Of a DNA stretch of 64,000 nt, positions 10,620-22,900 are shown in pieces. A program made the position numbers and the translations under genes. The DNA comes from Tretioscincus oriximinensis. Its lineage: Eukaryota > Chordata > Lepidosauria > Squamata > Gymnophthalmidae. A model generated the notes under the pieces. That model did not search any database, was not told the origin of the DNA, and saw nothing but the letters and a program-made list of their open reading frames with translations. Location of the stretch: contig JAJVDF010000433.1 of NCBI GenBank assembly GCA_022410635.1, forward strand, positions 1,066,485-1,130,484. The letters are read 5' to 3'. How positions within the stretch are numbered: position 1 is the stretch's first letter; each line of letters begins with the position of its first letter.

Positions 10620-11137
10620 AAGCAATGCCTGAGAGAGAAATATCAATTACTGTACTTCACAAATAAATTTTCAACTTAATTGCAAACGCACAGCCAACCC
10701 GTTGTTTCTTATACTTAAAAAAAATGAGTCGTCTGCCTCGTTCCGGTTGAAATTCTTTAGGATCATAAACTCAAGGACGAACAGGCATGCAGGAGGCGCC
10801 CATAGATCAGAGAGGGTCAGGGCCTCTTTGCAAACAGGAAGGGAAAAAACTAAGGGGAATGTAGTTTTTCCCTGGCTGTTTCCGGNATTAGAGCGCGGGA
10901 AGGTTTTAACATTGAATAATATTCACGCNATATAGGGATCCAGCAGACCCCGCCCACATTCTGTAAAAGAGCACCGACACCCTCTGCGGCTGACCTCGTG
11001 CTGCTTGGCTTAACACCACAGACTCAACAGGTGGATGTCAGAATCATCATCGTGATCATAATGACGCAGCACCCTTCGCCCTACTTCCAAGGAGTTAAAC
11101 TAGGCTAATCACATACAAACCGGGATGAGGCTTTATT
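10620..11137. other. NUP205-POLR3H intergenic start
   Basis: NUP205 5' flank. Partly GC-rich to about 11.0 kb with no coding signal, then AT-richer spacer. Nothing further recognised. Confidence 0.4.
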
Positions 11138-11675
11138 TACTTCCAGAGGAGGTGGTGGTAGCTGGCAGCCTGGATAACTTTAAGAGAGGATTAGACAAGC
11201 TCATGGACGCCAAGGGTATAAACAGCTCCTAGGATGGATGCCTGGATTCTGCCTCCAGGATGGAGCAACAGGCAGGATTCCTGGAATGTCATTTAAGAAC
11301 ATCAGAACCTAAGAAGAGCCATCCTGGATCAGGCCACAGCCCACCAAGTCCAGCATCCTGTCCCACACAGAGGCCCACCAGATGCACCTGGGCAGCCCGA
11401 ACAGAGGAAAGCAAAATATGCTGCTCCTGTTCGTGACTCCCTGCAAATTGCATTTCAGGAGTCCTGCCTGTGGCTCCATCCCAGAGGCAACATCCAGACA
11501 TCCATCCTAGTATCCATTTGCAGGGCGTGGAGACTGTACAGTTGAAGCTTTTGCCCCCTTCTGTTCCAGGCTGCCCAGGGGCAATTGGTGGGCCTCTGTC
11601 TGAGGCAGAAGGCTGGGCTAGTGGCGCTGCAGCCCCATTCAGCAGGGCTCCTCTGAGGTTCTTATGTCCTTATGA
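11138..11675 (+). mobile_element. CR1-like LINE tail split by an opposite CR1-like tail
   Basis: Plus-strand CR1 pieces 11138-11294 and 11517-11675 rejoin across 11295-11516. Confidence 0.75.
11295..11516 (-). mobile_element. CR1-like LINE 3' tail nested in another CR1
   Basis: Minus-strand tail starting AAGAACATCAGAACC. The host CR1 consensus GCCATTTGCAGGG is interrupted, with CATTT on both sides. Confidence 0.75.
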
Positions 11676-11789
11676 GGGCTTATTTTAGTGGGTAGGGAAC
11701 AGAGGAATTTTCACTGGAGGTAACTTATAATACTTGCAGCAGCGAGGGGTAAATAAAAATTACTTCTTCACACGCATTTACAGTACCCA

Positions 11790-12248
11790 CTAGACTTATC
11801 TATATTGTCCAAGGAATGTCATTCAAATGCTGGCACTGCCATGAGATACTGGAATCATACTGGGATATGTGGTGGGAATGTCGGTTGGTTAAAAAAAAAT
11901 GGGATTTAATAAATAGTCAAATTCATATACTTATTGACTCTAGAATGGAGACCTGGAATGGAGGGGAGTGGGTTTTGCTCCGTTTGGAAAGAACAAATAT
12001 CCATGGGGAAAAACATTATTTGAATGAAAAGCTTTTATTAGCTGCGGCTTCTGTTATGACATATAAATAGAAAGAAATAACAGAATGGTGGATAAATATT
12101 TGGCATAGATATATAATTGAACAATATAAATTCGACCTTTTGAAAGAAAAAAGAGAATTATGGTTAGGTAAACGCTCGAGAGAGGAGTGGGAAACAAGAA
12201 AGAAACTATGGAAACTGTTACTGAAGATGGATAAAGATATTTTTACTT
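11790..12248 (+). mobile_element. L1 LINE ORF2 C-terminal fragment
   Basis: 11816-12067 reads FKCWHCHEILESYWDMWWEC, the L1 ORF2 cysteine-rich end (CxxC...HxxWxC style). A continuation after one stop reads ITEWWINIW and EEWETRKKLWKLL. Broken by stops. Confidence 0.75.
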
Positions 12249-12249
12249 A

Positions 12250-12552
12250 AGAAGAAGAACGGGGTCCTTATACCCCACTTTTCTCACCTTTCAAAGGGAC
12301 TCAAAGGGGCTTACAAAGGTATTTTTGCCCAAAGGCTGACATTCTATCTTCCCCATCAGGCTGTGGTGGTTCCCATGTATCTACTTGCAGTCAGTTGCAA
12401 TTTCTTGCAATTCTTGCTTTTGAATAGCTGGATTAGCTGGAGCTACGGACTAGTGGAAGGTGCACAGTCCTCCCCACGTCCCACACGGGGCCTCCAAATC
12501 CCGTCTCCCAGGTGACAGACGGATTCCTTAGCAACTGAGCTATCCGTACCTG
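12250..12552 (-). mobile_element. tRNA-headed SINE, near full length
   Basis: On the minus strand: tRNA-like head GGTACGGATAGCTCAGTTGC (A box), B-box region near 12495, body with CCACCACAGCCTGATGG, and tail GAGAAAAGTGGGGTATAAGG ending in CTTCTTCTT. Most complete copy with 44017-44322. Confidence 0.8.
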
Positions 12553-12559
12553 TAAGGAC

Positions 12560-13650
12560 CAGTTATATGAGAAGATTAATATGCTGACTAAACTACTGAA
12601 GTAATAGCATGAGTCGGGAAAAGGGGGAGTAACGGGGGTTCGCTTTCCACGTTATCCGATGCCTAACGGAGATCAAAGGCAGCTTGGTCCACAGTAGGTG
12701 GACACGTGTAACAGGAATCACACGGGCAACACGACTTGGATCAAGAAGCAATTTCAGGAGGTCCACGGGTCATGGAGTCCTCCAGAATGCCCTCGTGTTC
12801 AATCTTTTATTGACGAAAATCAGAAGGCGTGTATCAGAGATTATGATGTCAAGAAAGGGGTGGGCATGTCCCACGTGGGTCAAGTTGCAACACCTGTGTG
12901 ACATGTTTCTCTCCTCCCCAAGGAGGTGCAGCCTGGTCAGGAAACGCCAAATATGGTATGGTTTTGGTAAACAGGATGGACCCTCGATAGCCACTATTTG
13001 CTTATGCATTATCTTAATTACAGGAACCCAGTGACTCACCCCTAGGAGAAGTAGTTTTAATGATCTTAAATGGTTTACCTCCAGGCCACTATCAGGCTGA
13101 TGGGTCAGCCCAGGTGCATAGCCTGGTTAAACAAAGATAGTGCCTTTGCCTTAATGGGTGCCAATTAATCTATTCAGTCTGGCAAGGCTCCATGAATGAG
13201 ATATGCCTTGGGGGCAGGAAGAGAGGATTTGGCCTCTTCTGTTTACTCCTGGGCTGGGTTGACCAGAGATTTTTTGCAAAATTACCATACAGGCCTGCTT
13301 TGGCTCACAGGGGTCAATCCAAGTTCATTTTAATATTAATCTATATATTGCCAATTAATATATGCTATATTACTGATTCCCACAGGGGAGGAGGGAAATT
13401 AGTGGACTATTGTTGTTTACTCATTCTGTTCATGTGAAAAACAATAAAAATATTGAAACTTTTTTTTTCACACCCATTGAAACTGAAATGCAGTTTTAAT
13501 TTCTGATGAGCAGGAATAAGCCCTCTTACGTGCTTCAGTATCCCAGCACTGGAACTATATGTGGATTTGCTGGAAGTGGAACCTCCAGGTATATCAAAAC
13601 CGTGTCACTTCTATAAACAGTGGACCATTGCCAGATTTCCATTTCTGTAC
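12560..13650. other. Intergenic stretch, possible minus-strand LTR-like DNA
   Basis: No gene found. On the minus strand an AATAAA (about 12807-12813) is followed by about 100 nt to TTCCTGTTACA, which would suit the R-U5 part of a solo LTR. No terminal duplication was found. 13455-13510 holds a fragment sharing CACCCATTGAAACTG with other repeats here. Confidence 0.25.
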
Positions 13651-13659
13651 TTGAAGGCA

Positions 13660-13860
13660 GAATTTCTGTTTCTGTTTTTTTGCTTCTAAGTTATATTTCT
13701 GCCTGCTTTTCTACGGAGTTTTTACATGATGGCAAGCACTTACCACAAAACATGGATGCCGAGCAGCCCACAGTGCAAATGTGAAAAAGTGAATCCGCTC
13801 CTGTTGCTGTGCTCTAGGCAAGAGGCATGCTGGGAAGTGTAGTCTGGTCCTCCCACCTTA
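13660..13860 (+). repeat. Dispersed repeat carrying a ZNF143-like motif (copy 1)
   Basis: Shares ATTTCTGCCTGCTTTTCTA and TGGATGCC-CAGC blocks with 15155-15460 and the reverse of 29480-29770. At 13825-13843 the complement reads ACTACACTTCCCAGCATGC, a strong SBS2-type match. It lies about 0.35 kb upstream of the POLR3H promoter. Confidence 0.6.
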
Positions 13861-14179
13861 TGTGGGGCCGCAGCTAGGCCTGGGAGGGAGAATGCACAGG
13901 AAACCCTTCTGCTGCTACAGGAAGTTAATTATAAAACCAGGTTTGGGGGACTTCACATCCATGGAAGATGCAAAACTTTCATCCCAGTTTTTTGTATTCA
14001 CTGTAGAACACCAGAGTGAAACTTTCATGGATATGGGAAAGAGGGATTTTCACCCATTAAAGGTGCAAAAAGTTTTATCCCAGCTTTTAGGCATAAGCCT
14101 AGTGAAAGAGGAAGGCGCGATAAGAGCATAAGCCTAAGGAAGAGGAAGTGCTTTATTTTGGTAATAGTAAAAAAAAAAA

Positions 14180-14505
14180 GCAATGAATAGTTTCAAAAAT
14201 GGCGTCGCAAGGGGGCGCCTGCGCTCGAGAGCAGCAGTCAGCATTCAGGACTGCAATTCCCATCATGCACCTGTATCACGTGGTGTCTTCAGGATTCTGG
14301 GGACGAAGAGCGTGAGTGGTGNGACCCAGGTGATCTGAGAGACGTCAACTGCTTCCAAGGGTGGCGCGCGGTGCGGCGCCCTCTGATGACGTAAATAGAT
14401 CGCGACAGTACGTTCACTGCCCACGATGGCCGCCCTTCGTTCATTCCTCCGCGCGGGGTCGAAGCGTCGTTGCCGTGTGTAGCCGGAGCAGGGACGGGGG
14501 AAAGG
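14180..14505 (+). promoter_or_regulatory. POLR3H: POLR3H promoter and probable non-coding exon 1
   Basis: A CpG-rich TATA-less stretch upstream of a strong donor AAAGG|GTGAGT (exon end 14505). It carries a second YY1-like ATGGCG (14203-14208), a ZNF143/STAF-like element (14250-14271), an E-box CACGTG (14278-14283), and CRE-like GACGTCA (14341-14347) and TGACGTAA (14387-14394). The first coding exon at 16779 opens with an acceptor 19 nt before its ATG, so an upstream non-coding exon is required; this is the only good candidate. The transcription start cannot be placed. Confidence 0.6.
14250..14271 (+). promoter_or_regulatory. ZNF143/STAF (SBS2-type) motif at POLR3H promoter
   Basis: ACTGCAATTCCCATCATGCA closely resembles the SBS2 consensus ACTACAATTCCCAGMATGC. 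ZNF143 is known for Pol II promoters near transcription starts and for Pol III snRNA genes. Here it lies about 235 nt upstream of the predicted exon-1 donor. Confidence 0.55.
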
Positions 14506-14659
14506 GTGAGTGAGGGGCGGCCAGCCTGAGTGTACGGGACAGTAGCGGGGGCCTCGCTGCCGGAGAAAACGCAGCTCCGGGCCTCTGGCCTGGACCATAG
14601 GTGGACCCAAGGCTCAGGGGAGCATGAGGGACCGGCGTGGGCGCTTTGGGGAAGAAGGG

Positions 14660-14725
14660 CTTTTACCAGGTGCTGCTGCCCCCGGTGTACACTTCTCTTC
14701 CCCACACCCACGGCTGATGCGATAT
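14660..14725 (+). repeat. Block related to the NUP205 intron 1 tandem unit
   Basis: GCTGCTGCCCCCGGTG followed by CTTCTCTTCCCCACACCCAC parallels the unit at 10000-10045. It lies in POLR3H intron 1. Confidence 0.4.
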
Positions 14726-14789
14726 TCTGGGCAAGAAAAATGAACACAGCACACATGGAAGGGGAGGAATATGTCTGAGGCAGCAGCAC

Positions 14790-15150
14790 AGGTGGAAAGG
14801 ACCTGGCGGTCTTGCTGGATCACAGCCTAGACATGAGTCAACAGTGCGAAGCAGCTGCGAAAAAGGCAAACACAATCCTGGGGTGTATTAAGAGGAACAC
14901 AGAATCTCNNTCACGTGAAGTCATTGTTCCTCTCTACAGGACTTTGGTACGATCACACTTGGAATACTGTGTTCAGTTCTGGGCGCCCTAATTTAAAATG
15001 GATGATGGTAAACTGGAGCAGTTGTCTGGAAACCATGAGGTCCACTGTGAAATGGATAAAGGATCTANTGATGTTTAGCCTGCAAAAGAGAAGACTGAGA
15101 GGAAACCTGATAGCTGTCTATAAATAGCTGAAGGGTTTTCAGAATATCTG
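14790..15150 (+). mobile_element. CR1-clade LINE ORF2 C-terminal fragment
   Basis: In mixed frames it reads [23 protein letters not shown], the conserved CR1 reverse transcriptase end segment, then LQKRRLRGNLIAVYK. Frame broken. Confidence 0.65.
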
Positions 15151-15154
15151 TTTA

Positions 15155-15460
15155 TGGATTTATGGTTCTCAGTTGTATTTCTGCCTGCTTTTCTATGCCA
15201 TTTCTTTCACTATGACAAGTGCTTGTTACAAAGCTTGGATGCCCAGTAGCTTCACAAAACTGGTAGTGGTAGCAGTGGTAGCAGCAGCAGCCCCAAAGTG
15301 AGAAGGGCAAGACTCCACTTTTGTTGTGCTGTAAGCGGGGCCNGGTGGGAAGTGTTGTTTGAGCAGCAGGCAGCCTCCTCTGTCCAAGCTGGAGTGTGTG
15401 TGTGCCCTGCTGACTAGAACTCCCAGCCTGCACCGCAGCAAACTCTCACTGGGTGGTTGC
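15155..15460 (+). repeat. Dispersed repeat, ZNF143-motif family (copy 2)
   Basis: Same family as 13660-13860. The motif position (about 15340-15360) is degraded. Includes a CAGCAG/TGGTAG run. Confidence 0.55.
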
Positions 15461-16332
15461 TTTCTCTGCCAATCTACAGTTAGTCCCATCCACGGAAACA
15501 TTTTTTCTGTTAACAGAAAGTTGGCTGGGGGATTCATCTATAATCATCTTCATATGCGCATCCATAAAAAACACGGCAACAAAACCAGGTGGGTGGAGGG
15601 AATAGNGTTACGAACAAAAACTGCAGCTTTTAGTTTTTGCAGTTTTTGTGTGTGTGTGGGAAAGAGGAATGTTCTCCATTGGCAGCTTACTAATTAGATA
15701 AATGAAATAATATACCTAATTTTAATCAATAGATGGGCAAATGGTGTGAATTATTTGGTTTCAAATTAGTAGCACTGGGAGCCTAGAAATTAGTGATGTA
15801 CTGAAACTAGCCCTTCACTATTGCTGAATTATGGAATTGTTTAATATTAATCTCTGATTGTCTTTACCAGTTGAGGCTGCGTGGGCTAGGNTAGATTTAG
15901 AGGTAAAATAGAGGAATAAATAAAAAAGTTGCAAAGGTTCTGACCTATCTACCTTTTTTTATAATCCTAGTAGAATGAATAATTCTACCAGTAAAAAAAC
16001 TTATTATTTGCCTTGAATGTCATATTTTTTTCTCAGCAAAAAAACCAGTGTAGCATTTGCACATTTAATGGGTATGAAAAAGTGATTTTTGCCCCTTGCC
16101 CCTGGTGTTGGAGGAACTAGAAGTTCCCTGTTTCTATGGAGNAATCCTAACTGTTGTTATTATCATTGTTATCATTATAAATAAGAGTAACACAAGCAAT
16201 GTCCTTTTGCACTGCAGAACTGTTTATCTTTGGACTCAAAATTAATTTGTGCATGCAACTTCCCTTTCACTATTTAAGTGACGTTTTTAAAACATTTTTG
16301 AAATTGTAATTTTTGAAGTTTGCCTTTGGATT

Positions 16333-16578
16333 TTACTTCCAGAAGAGGTGGTGGTAGCTAACAGCTTGGCTAGTTTTAAGACAAGATTAGATAAGTTTAC
16401 GGACACCAAGGATATNGTTGGATCTAAGTTGGATCTTTTGAAACTGCCTCCGGGGTGGAACAACAGGCAGGACTCCTGAAATGCCAAGTGGAGATTTTGC
16501 CTTCTTCTGCACAGAATGCTAGACTAGATGGGCTGTAGACCCATTCAGCAGAGCTCCTCAGGTTCTTACGTTCTTTTC
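16333..16578 (+). mobile_element. CR1-like LINE 3' tail
   Basis: CTTCCAGAAGAGGTGGTGGT through AGACTAGATGGGCTGTAG to GGTTCTTACGTTCTT, in POLR3H intron 1 about 200 nt before the acceptor. Confidence 0.75.
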
Positions 16579-16778
16579 CTTTTAAACAAGGGATTAAAAT
16601 AAACACTATGAAGTATTGNAGTTCCTACAACCCAAATGTTGAAACCTCTTTTTCATTCGAGACCGAATCAATTTAATATTTTAAAAATGGAAACTTCCTT
16701 CTCTTTTTAACTTCTCACACAAGTGTGAAGCCCCTGGAAGAGACTGCTGTATTGCTGCAGCTTTTTTTTTTCTCACAG

Positions 16779-16908
16779 GACGCTTTTGCTGGCTGCCATG
16801 TTTGTGTTGGTGGAGATGACCGATACCGTTCGCATTCCTCCCTGGCAGTTTGGAAGAAAGTTGAACGAAGCCATCATGGAAGAACTGAACAAGAAGTTGG
16901 CCAACAAA
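16779..16908 (+). CDS. POLR3H: POLR3H coding exon 1 (ATG at 16798)
   Basis: The acceptor follows a T-rich tract ending TCTCACAG; 19 nt of 5' UTR precede the ATG (16798-16800). It encodes 37 residues ending NKKLANK with donor AAA|GTAAGG, phase 0. Confidence 0.95.
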
Positions 16909-19900
16909 GTAAGGCATAAGGATGTCTCTTCTCTAAATAATTGAGCTTTGTGGTCGTCATCCCTGTAAACCTTCTCATTGGGTAGAAACCTTTGGCCAAT
17001 GAGACAGCCTCTAGGATAGGCACTATAGATTTGAGTCATAGTGTAGACAGTGTAGCTAACAGCTTGGATAGCTTCAAGACAGGATTAGATAAGTTTATGG
17101 ACACCAAGTATATAAATGGGTACTAGGAAAGATGTCTGAATGCTGCATCTGGGATGGAGCAACAGGTAGTGCTCCTGAAATGCCATTTGCAGGGCATCAT
17201 GAACAGGTGCATGTTTTGCTTTCCTCTGTTCAGACTGCCCAAGTGCATCTGGTGGGCCACTGTGTGAGACAGAATGCTGGACTAGATGGGTTCTGGCCTG
17301 ATCCAGTATGGCTCTTCTTATGTTCTTAAATGTATGCTTTAATATCAGGTGCTAAGTAAACGTCAGATGCTAAAGCANTTTGCTGGCTGCTTGAGAGGGA
17401 GCTGGACATGTTCTAGCATATTCTNCACCAAGCAGCCAGAGTCCCAGGAGAGCAGCGGACAGCCTTGAAGAGGAATAAGTCACTGCTGTAGCTGCATTCC
17501 TGGCACCCACGCTCTGGCGACTTTGCTAAGACAACAGGACTTCTTGCCCCCTTCTGGCCAAGTGGGGATTGTGTCGCTGCTCACCACTGTACTGGAAGAA
17601 GGTGTAAGAACCCTATTAGACCCCCTCNCCCCATTGAATTCAAGACAGCAGTGAGGTTATTCCTAGAATATACCTGACTAGGTCTGAAAGCATGCCTTTC
17701 TTTTCGAAAGCACAAAGCCCCTCNTCCATCACAGACAAGGGGAACAGCAGGCTCCAAGATTATATCCCAAAATAAAGCCCAGTGCAGACATTTCAGGACC
17801 AAGACAGTATTCTGGCATGTAAAATATCAGCCACGTTTTAAATATGTTTAATCGTTAATATATGGACAACAGTGGTGGAAAAGGCTATTGTTTTTCAAAT
17901 ATAAATTTGTTGTCATTATAGCATCCCGTTTATAAGATAAAATGGGCATTGAATGTGGAGTATGAACTGTTTTTATTGTAAGTTAGTTTAAAGTTCTGTA
18001 AAAGGAAGCAATTAAATTAATACCTGCCTACAAATACCTGAAGGGCTTTTCAGAGAACAGAGGGATCAGCTTTGTTCTNTTTTGCACATGGAAGGACCAG
18101 AAGCAATGGGATGAAACTGTAAGGAAGGAGATTTTAAATGTTAGGAAAAACTTTCTAACAGTAAAGATGATAAACCAATAGACAAGATTGCCAGAGATGG
18201 TGGCAAGTTCTCCTTTGCTGGAAGTCTTCAAACAGAGCCTGGGCAGTCATCTGTCTGGAACGGTTTAATGAACCCTGCATTGAGCAGGGGGTTGGACCCG
18301 ATGGCCCTGGAGGTCCCTTCCAACTATAGGATTCTATTACTATTACAAGAAGCTGACGATGGAACTTCTCAGCTTCCTATTCTTTCTCCTTTACCAAGAT
18401 TTTTTTTTCTATGTAGCTTTAATTGTGTGCNTTGGCTCTCAGCAGCGGTTTCAAATAGTTTTTTTAACTGATTACTATTGCAATTGGTTGCTATGTGACC
18501 CCCTCCCATTTCTCTATCCCCCCCACCAGGTGGTCTACAACGTTGGCCTCTGCGTCTGCCTCTACGACATCACAAAGCTGGAAGATTCCTACATCTTCCC
18601 TGGAGACGGAGCATCCCACACGAAAGGTTTGTCAACCATTTTCTTCGCATGACCCTTTTTTGCTTTCTAAGAAAAACCTAGATACGTCTTCCAAAAAGAA
18701 GCCCTAGTTACAGTTCATAAAAAAGTCAGTTTAATCTTGTCCAGGCAGCTTGACAAAACAAGGGAGAGGAAGAAAGGCAGGGAGGGAGGGGATCAGATGA
18801 AGGAAGGCACTGGGTGGGTAGGCAGAGGCAGGAGAAGAGAGAGAAGCAGAAATGAAAGGAGGAAGGAAAAAAATAAAAGGGTTTGATTTATTTATTTTTT
18901 GTTCACGAATAAATCTAGATTATTGTTCATGGAAAAAAGATATCCCCTGAAAATAAAACCTAAGGCATCTTTGGGAGCAAAAATTAATATTAGACCCCGT
19001 CTTATTTTCAGGGAAACATGGCCATTATAACCTGCCAGTTATATTCATTCTCCAAAAATGCCAGGCTCTTCCAGAGAGAAAATTAAAATGCTTTTCTTCA
19101 CTAATAGTAATATTTTCAGAGCTATATTAAGGTTCCTGCATTATTGAGATGTATTTAAACTGAACCTTATTTTGGGCTACACCAAATGGGGTCTGCCATA
19201 GTCTGAACTGGCATGCGGACGATGAAGAAGAATGTGGTTTTTATACCCTGGTCTTGGGACTTGGGGTGGCTTATGAGGTTGTTTTTCGCCCGAAGGCTTA
19301 TGTTTTATTCACTTTTCCCCACCACGCTATGGTGGTACCTATTTATCTACTCGCACATTTCATTGCTTTTGAATAGTTTCTGTTGAAACACCAAAGTTCT
19401 TCTGTATTATCGTGCCTCATGGATGTTCAAGCCCCATTCTCTTCCAGCAGGTCCATTAGATTCCACATCTGAAGATAAAAAACGAAAACCCCAAAAGCTG
19501 TTATTCTATACATTTGATTTTTTGTTGTTGTTCAGTTTATAAGCGCATAAATATTTATGTGCATTAAACGGCTGGGGTTTTGACCTTCACAAAGCTTGCA
19601 TTCACTGCTACGGCAAATGTGGCCATTCAGTAATCTTCATTCCCCTTATTGCTGCACGTTACTCAGCGGTGTCCTATTTACTCTGCTTAAAACAAATCTA
19701 TTTTCAGTCTGCTGGGCTTGCTAAATCCCTAGAAGCTGACTCAGGGCCCCAGAAATTGAACTGTACATCCTCGGATTTCCTAGCCTTCAGCAGTGGTTCA
19801 ACGGGTGAGAGTCCCTTAACTCTGATTTTGCTTGAACGGCCATAAAATCATAGAGTTTGGAGGGACCCTCAGGATCATGTGGTTCAACCACCCTGCTCAA

Positions 19901-22900
19901 TGCAGAATTCACTAAAAGATCCCAGAGAGATGGTTGCCCAGCCTCTGTTTGAAGATTTCCAGTGAAGGAAAACTCAACGCCTCCTGTGGGAACCTGTTCG
20001 CTGGTTTATTAACCTTTCTGTCAGAAAGTTTTTTTCTGCTGTCAATATACTTCTTTGCAGTTTCATCTCATTCTTTCTAGTCCTTCTAGGTGCCAATGAG
20101 AACAAATTTGATCCCTCTGTTCTGTAGCAGCCCTTCAGATATTTCTAGACAGCTACCAGGTCTCCTCGCAGTCTCCTCTTTTACAGATTAAACATCCCCA
20201 GAACCTTTAACCCTTCCTCATAGGAACTAGTTTCAGGCCACTCACCATCCTTATTACTCTCCTTTGAACCCGCTCCAGTTTATCAATGTCCCTATTAAAT
20301 TGAACACTGTATTCCATGTGTGGTCTGGCCAAAGTATTGTAAAGGTGAATAATTACTTCACATTATCAAGATTTTATTCCTCTTAATTCCTTCTCCTTAA
20401 ACACAGGATTGTGTTTGCCTTTTTTGCAGCTGCTTCACACTGTTGGCTCATATTTAATCTCCTGCGTCTCCTCCCTTACCATTTCACCCTATTCAGTTGT
20501 ATGTCTACATAAAAACATGAGAAGGGATATTGTGATCATATCTAGATTTTTTCTGCTATAATAACATGATTATGGGTGATTCGCCTCTCACGATTGCAAA
20601 GATCCATCAGTGGTAGAGTTCCAAGTGTTCGTTGTTACAATTTTTTCCTTCTAGTATTTTCATGCAACTTCCATAGAATATTAAATAGGATATTTGCTGT
20701 AGACATGTCAAGGCTTCCAGCCCCGTGTCATGATTATTTGCCTGCTTTCAATGGGATTGAAGACTACAGGATCTGGACTCACTGCTTTTTCCTGTTGAAT
20801 TAATACAGGATAAAATCAGCAATTGTATACGGATAAACATCTTGCAACCTCAAACTCAAGCGAGTTTAAACAAGAGATTTTTCTGACACGTGGACACAAT
20901 TATCTCTGTTGAAATAACTAAACCTCTTAACCTCATAGGGAAGAGGGTGAATTTCTTGGTGCCCTGCGTAACGTTCTATGCCCTTTCCAGTGGAACACAT
21001 AGAAATAATGCTACAAAAGATAGTAGTCTGGATGCACCTTCAGTTTTCCTAAGTTTTCCTATTTGTTTTGAAGAAAATCTGCCAGCATTATTGCTTATAA
21101 TTGGTATTTCACATTTTTTATGATTTTTAGATTAGTTCCTTTTCTAATTTAAGCTATGTTGTTTCCAAAGACACAAAACTGTGACACTGCTTTTGCATAT
21201 TTTCATACCTTTTAAAATATGATGGATGGGCGGACAGAAGAATGGATAGATAGATTGGTTGATAGATTGATGATAGATAGATGATGATAGGTAGTTGCTA
21301 GTTAATATCATTACTTAAAAAAGAACAAGAACGTTTTCTTATTATAATAATAGATAGACTGAGAGACCGCTATTTTGGTTTTATTTCAAATTGGTTTAGA
21401 AACAGCGACAGTGCAAATTCTTTTTCTTATTTTTTCCAGTGCACTTTCGTTATGTCGTTTTCCACCCCTTTCTGGATGAAATCCTGGTTGGTGAAATCAA
21501 AGGCTGCAGCTTGGAAGGCGTTCATGGTAAATAGCAGGTTTCTGAGGCAAATGTCCACACGAAGCGATAATTCGCAGGGATCTTTGGACAGGAGAGGGAA
21601 GGCAGCATGAGCTTTTGCAGACAACTTCTTCAGAGGCTTCTTCAGTCCCCCAGTACGTCCTCCCTTTTTCTTTTTAGTCTCTAAGGGGCTATGAGTCCCC
21701 CTTGCTAGGTCTCCACAGCATCTGAAAAAGTGGACTTGCTTATGGGAACTCTGGCTGTGTCCCTTTTTCTTGTTTGTCTGGATCCAGACTAACATGGCTA
21801 CTTCTTTGAAATTTAAGTTTTTGCAGTCAGATAAAGTTATGATCTTCGAACCCCTTTAGGTGGTTTAATTGTTAGAATGGGCTACAATTCCTCCACAGCA
21901 ATGTGAAAAAATCAGCAGGCCCCACTCAAGCTTGATCATCCACATGCCTGTGTAGATTGTGGCAGACCCTATTTGAGGCCAGCCACGGTGTGCACGGGCA
22001 TGCTGATGACAGGCCCCTTTTCTGAAATATATCCTGGAAGAATGGCAAGTGTGAACAGAGCACAGGCACCCTGGTTGCACCACCCCTCTCAACAGCCAGT
22101 GAAGTGAGAATGCAGGACAGGGCCTTCTTGGTGGTTGCTCCCAGCTTATGGAATCAAGTACCCCTGGAGGTGCCTCAGTCACCCTCACTATCCTTCAGAA
22201 GACGCACCTCTTTCACCTGGCCTGTGGTTGAAGAAGTGCCATTTTCTTTCCCACCTTCAGATACTGTTTTCATGTGTCAGATTTGTAGTTTTGCTTATAT
22301 TGTTGGCTGCCCTGAGACCTTCAAGTACAGGGTGGGATATAAGTATGAATAAAGAAATAAATCTTTAAGGGACCAATGCATTTGTCCATGGATGATCTAG
22401 GTCTGGAGTGGAGAACTCTTTTTTCTGCCAAGAGCCATTTGGATATTTGTAACATCACAAGGACTATAAGCCCTCCCTGCCGAGGCCTCACCCTCTGCCC
22501 CGCCCACCCAGGCCCCACCCCCTCCTGCCATGAAAATCTGTGGCTTTTCAATGCTCCTCAACTTCTCCTTCCCTCCCTTGCCCTCCTCCCTCCCTTCCAT
22601 GCTTCCCTCCCCTTTTTAAATTTTATTTACCAAAGTGGGGAACCATTATTTAGCCAGGGAATCCTACGGGTTCCGCAGGGAGCATGGTGGGGCCAAAATG
22701 AATGAATCCATGAGGAGCCTGCTGCAGTCCCCACCCCTGATCTAGATGCAGGATCATTTTTCCTGAAAGATATGAAATAAAGCAATTTTTCATCCAAAGG
22801 ACTACTGATATTCATCTCACTGAATGTCTTTCAGTTTCCCTCGGCTTCTTTGACGACATCATTATCCCCCCAGAATCCCTGCAGCAGCCTGCCAAGTTGT

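Noticed and set aside
10161..10620. 137- and 145-codon frames around NUP205 exon 1
   Set aside because: GC-rich promoter artefacts overlapping the real 28-nt coding exon, which has a clear donor.
12480..12552. tRNA gene
   Set aside because: tRNA-like A and B boxes belong to the head of a SINE. No cloverleaf, and several SINE copies share it.
12640..13390. Solo LTR of an endogenous retrovirus
   Set aside because: Only an AATAAA and a TGTTACA-like end were found. No matching target duplication or second copy, so kept as an unassigned stretch.
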